Assembly (NCBI GenBank): GCA_019614645.1
Contig: JABWDB010000003.1
Coordinates: forward strand, 19,615,001-19,679,000
DNA: 64,000 nt
DNA from: Stratiolaelaps scimitus
Lineage: Eukaryota; Arthropoda; Arachnida; Mesostigmata; Laelapidae
Reading direction: 5' to 3'
The position numbers and the translations under genes were made by a program. Below, piece by piece: positions 50,011 to 61,093 of this stretch (its first letter is position 1; each line of letters starts with the position of its first letter). Under the pieces are notes generated by a model. That model was not told the DNA's origin and did no database searches. It saw only the letters and a program-made list of their open reading frames with translations.

Positions 50011-52640
50011 TCAAACCTCACTCGCTCACTCGGCTAGCCCTACTCTTCCTAGCTATGTATACCCTACTGGGCGCCCGGCCTGAGTGCCTGCCTGCCGGCC
50101 TGCCGCCGGCCCGGTGCTCCTTTGCTCCCTCGGTAGGCCGCCGTCGCCATCGCCGGCTGCTGCTGCTGCTGCCGCCTATATGTGGATGGTCCTGGTGGTG
50201 GTGGTGTTGGTGGTGGTAGGCCGAGAGAGAGAGAGAGCCTGATGAAGTCTGGTGCTGCAAGAACAGCGGCAGGACCGAGAGCAGGCAGCGAGCACCCCAT
50301 GGACGCGACAAACAGGAGGTAGCACAGCTACCAGCAGCAGCATCAGTAGCACCACCACCACCACTACAAGTACTATTACTACTATAAAAAGCATTAGTGA
50401 TGATGATAGTCATAGCAGTTGACAGTCACGGGCCTTAGGGCCAGTCGTCCAGCCGCAGCAGCAGCAGCCGACACTACACACACTTTTTTCCTTAGCGGCG
50501 CGGCCTCCAGCCCGTCTCCCAGCAGACACTTCTCGGCACTTATCCGTAGTATGGTAGAATAGCTGCGAGACTACATACACAAGCCACCTCATCCAGGCAC
50601 GCATGCAGGCGGCGTAGAGTACCGCGGCTGGGAGCAGCATGAGCGTGTAGACTCACTCCTCAGAGCAGAAGGGTGCGGCGCCGTAGAGATGGCCAACCGG
50701 ATAGCAGCAGCAGCAGAAGAAGCAGCAGCGATAGAACTCTCTCCGTGCCTCAGTGGCATGGAGTCCCAGCGCAATACCGGGCGAAGCGGTACCATCACCT
50801 GGTAGTGGAGCAGATTTTGGATTCCGGGTGCGGCAGCAGCAGCAGCAGAAGTATAGGTACGCTCTGCTCTGGTGGATATACCAGAACTAGAGAAGGTTGG
50901 CCTCGGACTGGGACTCCCTTCGCTCACCGACAATGAGTCGAGTTCGACAGCGCGAGGGAGAATTTAGACCCCAGATTATGAACCCTCTACTTAGCTACGG
51001 TGGAGAACGAGGCGAAGGCCCCTCCAGGATCCAGGACAAGCTGCTGCTGCTGCTGCTGCCACCTTTAGCACTAGTTATACATATATTCAAAGGTACTGAT
51101 GCTGGGGTCGCGGTCATGACAGGGCTTCAAGGAATGAAATACTCAGTTAACGTAATAAATAAAACAATAAGATAAGATCGTATGTATCAGATCTACGCTC
51201 TACGAAGCATATCCTACGGTTAGTGTACCAGTCATAAGATGTCATAAAGACTATGTCAGCTCAGTTCATTCTCAAGTTCCTACAACAATTCCCATCGAAC
51301 AAAGAGCAAGCAGAAAAGGCATTCAGAAAGAATATGTCAGTTCATCTTGGTTTCATAGGCACAATCGTAAACTGAGTGCAAGACAAAACTCACTTCGTAG
51401 GGGAATTGTCAACTGACAAATTTAAAAGCTAATCAATCCAGCTTTTGCCTTATTCGTCTCTCGTGTACAATTATCTGTTCTGCAATTTTCTTCAGACAGT
51501 TCGAGGCTCGAAATTATCATCATCATCATCACCATCTTATACATATATCAATATAAATTGAAGTAAAAGTTTCCGAGCTCAATTTTACATGTGGAACAAG
51601 AGCGTTGTCGTGTCGTTAGTTACCAAATAAGTACTTTGGAATGGTAGCTGTAATCGGGTTTGTCTCTTCATCTAACTTACAAGTTACCGTGCTGAGGCAC
51701 AGGCCCGTTATTTCGTGTTGCTTTAACCTAAGACCTTTAAAGACTCACGAGCATGATCAGGAATGTACCTAAAATGATTTTATCTCGGATTTATCGTATG
51801 GAATAATGACTTCTGGCATATCTACCCTGAAGTGACAATGGATAACCTTGCGTTTTTACTAGACAGATGCCAAGTGAAGTGTACCCTTTGTCAAACAACA
51901 CTATAAACAAAATCATATTTAATCATTTCGATTCTTATGATCAATATTATTGACCGCATTACAATAACGAAGCGTAAACTAGCAGTTCGCCTCAATCTGC
52001 CGAACATTCAACTTGTTGTAATAAATACTATAGAAATAATTCATATAGGCAGCCAGAGGTTTGTTCTGTAAACGCCGATTTGACAACACCGAAACAAGTC
52101 CAATGCGTTTTGCGTTTGCTCAACACGAAAGCGTTTATTTCTCAATTGCTCGGCTCAGTAGCAATCGAAGTTGTTGTCAGTGCCTCCTGCAGGTGGTTAG
52201 CTGGGCAGGGCTAAAGACAAGCAATATTGAAGATACAGTGTTGTTCATAGGGTTCGCATAGGACAACAACTTTGATGGCTATTGACAAACTTCTGGCCTA
52301 ACGATTGACCACCGTGGTCAGCCAGATGATGGCACGGTGGAGGTGGATTAGGGGGCGCACAATTTAAGGAACAATTGAAGCCCCCCCCCCTGTGACACCC
52401 AACAAACCAACGAGCCAACGGAGCAGCCGGCCATAGACCCAAACCCAGTGCACGTCTGGGGTTGTCCAACGATGCCGGCGACGGTTCAGCTCGACAGTAC
52501 CAACAGCAGCAGCAGCAGCAGAAGCAATAACAACAACAGTGGTCTCAATGAGGGACAAACATATCGACTTCAGTGTCAGTATGTCTCCTGCTGCTTGCTT
52601 CCACTGTTGTTGCTATTACTGCTTGTGCCACCCTTATGCG
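50011..52640. other. Non-coding interval upstream of the POU gene
   Basis: 50.0-51.1 kb is GC-rich with CTG/CAG runs (near 50160, 50707, 50838, 51040) and a GA run (50223-50237). 51.1-52.3 kb is repeat-poor AT-rich sequence. CAG runs and a C run lie near 52382-52391 and 52505-52525. Nothing coding is recognised. Confidence 0.5.
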
Positions 52641-52684
<44 letters not shown>

Positions 52685-52686
52685 CG
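52641..52686. repeat. (TA)n-(TG)n microsatellite
   Basis: A TA run of about 24 bp passes directly into a TG run of about 20 bp. Confidence 0.92.
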
Positions 52687-55600
52687 TAGTGAGTGTCTGC
52701 ATGTAGGTCTGTATGTGCTAGCCGACGACTACCGCCACGATAACGACAATGAGACCGTCCGTCCGAACGGGCACCGCCGTAACGATGAGGATCGTCCCCG
52801 GCGGCTTTCGTCCGTTCATCTCCGTGGTCGCCCAACTCATGGATGATACCCCGCCGTGTGCTGCTGCTGCTGCTGTAGCAGCAGCAGCAGCAATAGCAGG
52901 CCGCTTGCCCGCCCGGACGAACTGTTGCCCTTATCGTGGCTTTGATATGCAAATGCCGCTCTATGGACTTGCGAGGCATGGCGGCCGACTGACTGACCGG
53001 CCTGTATGAGTCGGTTGGGCGCTACCAACTCATCGCAGTGCGGCCATAGCAGCAGCAGCAGCAGCGGTAGCGGCACATCGCTTGCTCTGGGTTGGGCTGG
53101 GTCGGGCCGGGCCAACATAGGCTAGCAATGACCGTTGCAGTTAAGCTACTGGCCTGGTTTGAAGCAATAGTAATTCATCCCCAAAGCATGCTCGAGTCCT
53201 TAAGAGGTCCAAGCCTCTTCGCGAGTAGAAGTCAACTCGCACCACTGCGGCGAAACTCCGTACGCAGTGTTTGTACATGAAACATCCCTGCGTTCAACAC
53301 TCGAACTAAAACATAAATAAATAAATTAAAGAAAGTTGAACTACTGCCTGCCGCGGCTGGTGCTAGGCTGAAGCCTAACAACTGCCAACAGCAGGAGCAG
53401 GCAGCAGCAGCACCCAACGTCGAACGGTTCTGCCGCTTTCAATGGTCTGTCACTTCTCCAGCTGCTGCTGCTCCTTCTGATACGGACGCTGTCGGATGTG
53501 GGAGTTGCCTGCGCGACTGCAACTCCGCGATGATTTGGGGGTCTCTTCGCATGGGAGAGACCACACCTGGAGAAAGTTAGTGCCCGAAAGTCTCATAGCA
53601 ATGTTCGCCTGTGAGGTGCAATGGACACTTCGGCGGAATGAACACCGGCTGTTCTGTTTGTCTCGCCTTGCCCTACAGGCGCTCAACACTAGAATGTAGT
53701 GGGCAGAACAAAGGTGCGAACCCGATGAGAAAAGCTAATAACTGCTGAATGATTGCTCCGCTGTGTGTCTGGCTGGATGGGTGGTCCCCATAACTGACTC
53801 CACTAATGGGAAGGCAAACATAGCAAAAAGGGATTCATTGACAGATAGATGGATGGATTGATAGACACATGTCCATCAATCAAGCCAATTACGAATTGGC
53901 TGTGACTCGAAGCGGAACCCGGTGAAGTCACAGCGCTGGATGGAAGACCAGACAGCGTGTAGTGTACATTGTAAGAATATATGTACAACTAAACGTAATG
54001 ATTTGACAAATATATATATTCAAATTCTTCTTCAAACAACCGCGTAGCTACTACGGCCGCAGGTTCGGGTCCCGCTGCGTGGTGACGGATAAAAGAGCGT
54101 TCGTTTATTTAATAAACCAGCAAAGATTTACCTTTAACTGTGACTGACATTGGGTCGTACACATTTCTACGATTTGAGGAACAAAGAATGTACCCAAATG
54201 GCTTAACTGTACCCTTGTGACTCATATAGAAATTGTCTGTCGAATATTTTGTTCGGGTCAGACGACAGAACCCGCTCTCTAAACTTTATCGTAACTGCTC
54301 TACCAGTTTAGACGATCTTTGCTATATGGAGATGGTGTGTAAAATAGCTCCCAAGTTGCAAAACGCTGTCGGATAACTTCAAATAACTTAATATTGTTCG
54401 AATTTTGGTTTCGTAACGGCTCAGTTGCCATTGACAATTCGAGCATCCACAAAGTTAACGTATTAATTTTCAAGGACGTCGTAACAATCTAAAAGATATC
54501 TATGAAGTTAAATTTCTAGAAATATTATACATGTATGTATATACATAAATATGACCATATGTAATTATTCCGTCGAGACATGTTGCTGTACAAACCGCAA
54601 ACGGTCATCCACATGAACGAATGGCAGAAATCCATTGTGATTTGCCGTGATGACAGCATCGCATACTGCGTCAAGTAATCTCGACGTTTTCCACCTGCTC
54701 TCCAAAATCAGGGATCTGTCCTAAAGCCGAGCTTAATATCCAACAATGCCAATCATACATTTATAGATTCCTTTGTTTAGATGTATGTTCATATGTCGAT
54801 CGTGCCAATTTGATCGCCCAATCGAGTAAGGGCGGTTCGACCCCTCGCTCGTACCATATCGCCGTGTCTTGCATTTTGCCAATTGGCCTGTGAGCTTGCA
54901 GTTGAGTCAGAGAGGTGCATTTCGAGTCGAGAAGCTGCAGTACTAGGTAAGTAAAGAGCAGTGGGTCAATCACAATGAATCTGTGTGAACTGCTGCCTGC
55001 AGATCGGTACCCAACGATGAATTGGGAGAGAAAGAACGAGAGAGAGAGAGTGAGGCGTAGCTGATATCTTTGACGAAACATTTGCAATCGAAATCGCAGC
55101 GAGGCATTAAACAAGATAGCTAAATAATGACACTCTGTTTGCCAAGTGCTACCCACATATCTGGAGTGACCCCCACAGCTTCAGCACCTGACATTTCGGC
55201 GGCCAGCAACAGCGGAAAAAACGAACTCGACTTAAGCGAACTGATAAATACGACGAATCGTAGGCCTTAACGTGTATTGTAGGCCAGCCACAACAATAAC
55301 CAGGGACTAACCGAATGAATGAATTTTGTGCACAAGTAACAAAGCCGCATAAGCAATGTCGTACACTTAAGCAGACGCATCTTCCTCTCCCTCTCGTATT
55401 TAGATATCGGCAATTCGCACCTGGTGGCGCAGAAAATGCACTTGATCGACGCGAAGCAATTTGAATAAGATAGCGAATAAAAGAATTCAGTGCTAAGCGC
55501 TACTGCATTGGGGTGGTTATATTATGGCCTGTGTTTGCCGCAGAGAAGGCATTCACTTGACATCATACTGTCCACACCCGTTCGTAGGGTCCGTCTGCCG

Positions 55601-57728
55601 AAGTGCTTATTATATCTATGCGCATTTATATGTGAACTTTGAATTCACTGATCGACGAATGTCCCCACCCATATTCGTTATTATTTGTCCGATCGCACCC
55701 CCTATGTTCTTCTCAGCTACTTTGAGTTCAGCATTTCCGCTATCCAGCCCTGCTAACTCCGCTACTGCTGCCGCCGCTAACGCTTAACTAACGAATAGAC
55801 GCGTCCATAATCCCAATCACCACCGCCGCCGCGGCCGCCGGCACGGGCCCTACCATCACCACGAGGAGTATATACATTATGTATTATAGTACTTGACTTG
55901 AAACGCCCTCATGATGAGCGTCTGACGTCGCCCAGCAAAGTGTACGGTAGCAGGCCTCCGGCAGGCACCTTACTCAACTAAGAAATCACTCAGTAGTTGG
56001 CATCGGTCGCTCGAAACGCCGAACACTATGGCCAGGTCCCAGCAGCAGCAGCAAAAAATCTCTGGAAAAGTCACAGCTTGCCTCCGCTCACTGTATCACC
56101 ACGTTCACTAACTGCTGCTGTCGCCGCCGCCGCCGCCAACGCCACCAACGCGTCAACGGCTCAACACGACTACAGACGCGACAAGAGGCGCCCTTGACGG
56201 ATGTTCCCATAGCTGGAACCTTTCAGCAAACATCTGCAAGCGACCACCGCGACGGCCGACATCTTCTACCTCTGCTGCGAGTAAGAAAAATCACCCCCAT
56301 TACCATTGAAATATATTCGGCGTGTTTCGCAACGACAACAGCAGCCGCGGCAGCAGCAGCAGCGGAGCTGGTGGCGGCGGCGGCGGTGCCGCTGCGCGTT
56401 GTGATTCGGCCGTTGCTAGAACACCTCTATGTGTCTGTGCTGTAGTCGATCGGTCTGAGCTGCGGGTGAGTATATTTCTTGTTGGCGCTGTTTGAATAAC
56501 ATTTCGACGACGAAGTCGCGATGAAGGTGGTTGACGCACTCTCGTCATGAGACAGCAGAAGCAGCAGCAGCGACGTCGGCGGCGATGGCGACAACGCCAA
56601 ATTTATATTCGTCACACAGGACAAGGGAAAATCCACATGGCTGTCCAATCGTCTCCGGGAGAAACAATAAGAGATGACTTACCCCCACCAAAAGACTTCG
56701 ATAATGTTGTTTAATTCTCAATGTTCATCCCCATTGGGTCAATGATACAATGTATTACAATACGCAGGAGTATCACGATCCGGCTGGCGATCTTGCAGTG
56801 TCCCCGGGGTAGTGTTGTCGGCCAAATGTTCATTAGACAAGATAGGCAAGCGTTGGTTGGACTCGAGAGCTGCAGTCACACGGTGAGCAAGTGCACCAAT
56901 GAGATTATTATTACGCTACATAGGGATTAACACTGCAAACAACGAGAAATTTGTATATCGTCTATTTTTTCTTCTTTTTTTTTTTGAGATGACCCTCAGC
57001 TCCTCCTCAGTGTGACCGTCCTCAGCACCCAATCCGGTCTATATAAAGACGATTCTATTCTCTCGAATGAGGAATTGCTCCCGATGCGGTCAATGCCCTC
57101 GTCCACTCGACGAAACGGGCTCGTTCATAGACCCGTTCACCAGACACAGGCAAGGTGCGGCTGGAATATTGCTCTGAATGATGCAGTAATACATGGTATG
57201 GTTATGGTGTTCTGCCGTACAATTGATTCATCGCCAAGCTCGTGAAGGATTCGGGTGCTCTAGCGAACACCATCAATGACGATACATCAAGGCAACCTCA
57301 ACGCTGTGATGGGCTTCGTTTTCTCGTCAAACCTCACGAGGGGAAACTTCAACGTTAAACTTTGCAGGACGTCAATTGACTCAACTTGAAACAGCGGTCG
57401 AACGAGGTGCTTGCTCATCCGCCTGCGCTCAGCAGGTGCTCACGAGCAGACCAGTCAGTGCTGCCCTCTGTGGTGGGTCTGCAAAGCTTTTAGGCTTCGG
57501 ATGGAGTGAATCAAACAACTTGCCATATATAGATAGATAGGGTTTTTTGTTTTTTTGTTACCGCATCCGTCTCCTTAAAAGTTCTGTCATTTTCAAAACC
57601 TTAGCCTTTATCTCAGGCCAATCGAAAGGCAGACACGTATGCTGCTGATATTCTGTGTGACCGTCAGCAAACCGTGGCCTGTGTAAGTGTATGTGTTTGT
57701 GTGTTTAATGACGATAAACCTCAATGAT
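52687..57728. other. Non-coding interval, nothing coding supported
   Basis: CTG and CAG runs at 52859-52892 form a small inverted pair. A box B-like GGTTCGGGTCC lies near 54061, a GA run at 55038-55050, CAG/GCC tracts at 56040-56055 and 56340-56390, and T-rich runs near 56968-56985 and 57541-57560. 53.7-55.4 kb is of ordinary complexity. Confidence 0.5.
52947..52954 (+). promoter_or_regulatory. Perfect POU octamer ATGCAAAT, 4.9 kb upstream of the POU gene
   Basis: This is an exact octamer, the site bound by class III POU factors, in the 5' flank of the POU gene, and could serve autoregulation. Exact octamers also occur at 580-587, 15352-15359 and 15925-15932. About two are expected by chance in 64 kb on both strands, so the sequence alone gives weak support. 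Confidence 0.2.
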
Positions 57729-57931
57729 TTTTTTTGTTGTTTTTTTTCGGGTTGACACTCAGCCAACATTTAACGTGCACGGTACTGCTTTTAGCGTTGC
57801 TTCGTAAGACCGATCCCTTCAAGTGCAAATGTGGGCAACGGTGAGAATCGAACCCGTGCGCCTACGTCCCTTGCCTCCGATTACAAGGCGCACACGTATG
57901 CACCACCACGCCAACGGTCTCGACCAAAAAA
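57729..57931 (-). mobile_element. tRNA-derived SINE, better preserved copy
   Basis: Read on the minus strand, the element begins with a tRNA-like head. It has a box A-like TGGCGTGGTGG and, about 55 nt on, a box B GGTTCGATTCT. A unique body follows, and an A-rich tail (AAAAAAAACAACAAAAAAAA) lies at 57729-57748. The flanks CTCAATGAT (57720-57728) and CTCAGTGAT (57932-57940) agree at 8 of 9 positions and look like an aged target-site duplication. This is the structure of a Pol III SINE mobilised by LINE machinery. It is not a functional tRNA: there is no proper cloverleaf or anticodon arm. Confidence 0.75.
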
Positions 57932-58512
57932 CTCAGTGATAGTAAAGCCCCATGATTGACCGCTGTTGTTAAACTTCGAATTTCTAGAAATTAGATACAC
58001 TAACGAATTACTTCGATGTGGATTATACTAATTGGCACCTATCGTCTGGTTAATTATTTTTATAAATAATACGTATGCGATATGATTTAGTGCCGAGAAT
58101 TGCCAGCAAGGTGAACTAAAAAAAAACTTTTTAGATATGTGACCCCTAGTTGTCTTCCCCTTATGGGAGAAATGTCTCGGTGCGGCTTTGTCTGTAGCAG
58201 TATTGCTTGAAGGACCTGTCTAGCAGGAAAGAGGACTGATTCGATAGCAACGGCAGTGTTGGCCAGGCATATGTGCGATATTATTCATCGGCTGTTTCCC
58301 ATTCGAGGGCCATCCGGAGGTCGGTTACACTGGACTTATTTTGGCTTTCTCCAGCAGACAGATGGTTCCCTGGTGACCGAACCTCCTTGATTAACTAATG
58401 CGGGTTAGCTGCAAACTATAACCAGTTGGTAATGTTTACGATGCATGTTCGACACATTCTGTCTGAGTGGATTGCCGCATAAGCCGCCATGTGTGTTGTC
58501 CGCATGGTACTG

Positions 58513-58522
58513 TATCTATCTA

Positions 58523-58580
<58 letters not shown>
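58513..58580. repeat. (TATC)n-(TA)n microsatellite
   Basis: A few TATC units are followed by a TA run of more than 50 bp, the second longest TA tract here. Confidence 0.92.
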
Positions 58581-58581
<1 letters not shown>

Positions 58582-59818
58582 CGGTAGTTGTTGGTAGATG
58601 ATGAAGTGCAATAATCAGTAACTCTGATATCATCTTCTAGGATTGGCAACTTTCTATGCCGCACGGAAAAACCAAAAGTCTAACATACATACACAGACAG
58701 TATGGGGGATGTTGCAAATGCCCGCAAGGTGAAGCCCGTTTGCGTGAGGCGTTGTTTTTGTTCACCAGACCCCTATAAAAATAGGCGGTGTTTCGGTTGC
58801 CCGTGGCCGTAAAAACGTAATTTCTATGATCCCGCCCTTGGAAAGCGGAACTTCGTCCACGGTAATAGCTACGCTACAAACACAGTACCTCTTCTATACG
58901 TAACCGTTGAGTATCCCTTACTTGAAAGGTTATCAACGTGATGGAACTCAACAGGGAGCGAAACGGATCAAAAGCAGCAGGTTGACTTGCTGAGCTAAAC
59001 ATTGTGATGTTGCCAGGTCAACCGTATGCCTCGGAGATCGGCTGGCACCGAGCCGATCGCATGATGCGCTCTATCTATTATATCCACGTGAAATTTCTAT
59101 TTATGTTGTGATATGCGTGTGCTCAAAACCATCAGGCATGAATCGAACGAATGTATCACAGGATATAATGGGCAGACACTTGAACAAACAAACGCAAAAC
59201 TAATCGTTTCGATGATCGACTTCGCCGCGGAATCAGTGGCGAATTTCCGGTCATACCTTGTCATTTGTTGACCATGGTATCAACTGCGGCGCTACTCACC
59301 AACGCCAGTATTTACGCAGGAAAAGTGACCTGCTCACATTAATCGATCGAGATGTGAGCCTATTGTATGAGCCTAGACAACAGCGTTGGGCATACCATCG
59401 CGATCACGTTATCAATTGATTTTGGCTGGGATATGCAAGTGTTTTGTTTCGAGTATACATCTATGCCGGAATCCGTTTTCGATTTCATGTGCTCCTGTGC
59501 CAGAGGATCCAAATCAGGCCTCAAAAATAAAAGCGAATTCTGCTCGCTCTGATCTAATCACTAGGCGCTTGTTACGCGGGGAGATATATTCATAACATGG
59601 CTGGTTGATTTTTAATAAGAAATTCAATGACATAGTCACCATCAAAATCACCCGAACACTGGAGGTACTCGTTCAAACTCAGAAACAATTTTTGTGATGC
59701 AATGCTTTTTTTTTCATTTAAAAATAATATATTTGCAAAAATATATATTGGCTATTACTTTCCCGTTAACAATGTCCGTAGTCTAACATTCATATTACGC
59801 GTCAATATGTACACAGAC

Positions 59819-59866
59819 ACATATATATATATATAGATATATATATATTTATATATATATTATACA
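59819..59866. repeat. Interrupted (TA)n microsatellite
   Basis: TA runs with GATA and TTTA interruptions. Confidence 0.88.
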
Positions 59867-61051
59867 TGAGGACAAGAAGTGGTCCCCACTTGGTGAGTCC
59901 CTGCATGCGGCGCAGGTCCTTCTCCTCGTGGTGCGCCTGGCGCGATCTGGTGGTAAAGTTCAGTAAGAGAAGGTTTTTTCAAAACGAGATCGGTGACACG
60001 CCGACGCATCGTATTCACGAAAGAAAATACATGTCTCTACTCATAGAGACAACTGCTTCGATGCGGATTCCGTCTAAATATCAAATACTAATCTCTAATT
60101 CGATGACCAAAATGGATAGCATTGGCCAAAGGTCAAATATGAACTGAATCAAATAGCTACGATTCATCATATAATTTACTTGTTGTACAATTTTATATAG
60201 ACAATAACTGGCACTAAATTGTTAATTTATCTTTTAGTTTTAGTTATTAAGTTCGATTACAAATGAAATTACCTCAAATATTGCCAGGTGTGACTGGAGA
60301 CACATTTAGGTCCCACCGAAACGCGACTGCCGCCGGGGTGAAATATGACAACAGAGCAGCTTCACCTGCAAGATATTTTTGCTGACGTTGTTGAAACACT
60401 GTTTGTTGCCTCTCAAGACGATTGGGTATATTGAATCTAGAATTGTAGACGTTGATAATTCTGTGCTTAGCTGCAGGTTGAAGTTATCTGGCGGGCGACA
60501 CGGCGACCGTTAACGACTATGCGGTGGTGGACTAGTTCGACAATTCGACTGAAGAGCAGTCACCCATCGAGAAGGACACTTGGATGGCTTTCCATATTCG
60601 ATGGTTAGCACAGAGTCACGCATTGGTTTAATTAATGGGCTGGCTTATGGCTTTTTCTTGGAGAAAATGTCGGCGTTCAGCTGTACAACGATGTCTCGGA
60701 GCCCCGTGGCGCCTTATATTGGAACGAAATGCATTTCTGAAATCTCTATTACGCCGTAGTGTTCTGAGATAAATTAAAAGGTGGACTGCGGATGGCTCGA
60801 TTGGATGGAATATCAACCAAAATTTCACGCTTTCTAATGTAACCTTCTATGAGTTATTTCTCCCCTCTTTCATGCTGATGCATATTTATATAGTACCGTA
60901 TATGGTAAAAGGAACGACGGAAATGAATTATCCATGAAAAGTTACCCTCGAGTGGGGAGGGACCGAACTTCGCTGTAAACCTTGAAGCGTTTGTGGGATT
61001 TTCAGCGAAGCTTGTAGTCCACAAAGATAATTTCGAACTACACGGTGCTAT

Positions 61052-61052
<1 letters not shown>

Positions 61053-61091
<39 letters not shown>
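61053..61091. repeat. (TA)n microsatellite
   Basis: An uninterrupted TA run of about 38 bp. Confidence 0.9.

Positions 61092-61093
<2 letters not shown>

Larger units (their letters stand above)
57941..61052. other. Non-coding interval, nothing supported
   Basis: AT-leaning sequence with the TA tracts listed separately and a T run near 59706-59714. No conserved frame is recognised. Confidence 0.55.

Noticed and set aside
57847..57925. Functional tRNA gene
   Set aside because: Box A- and B-like motifs are present, but the arms do not fold into a cloverleaf, and the unit continues into a body and A-rich tail, so it is a SINE head.
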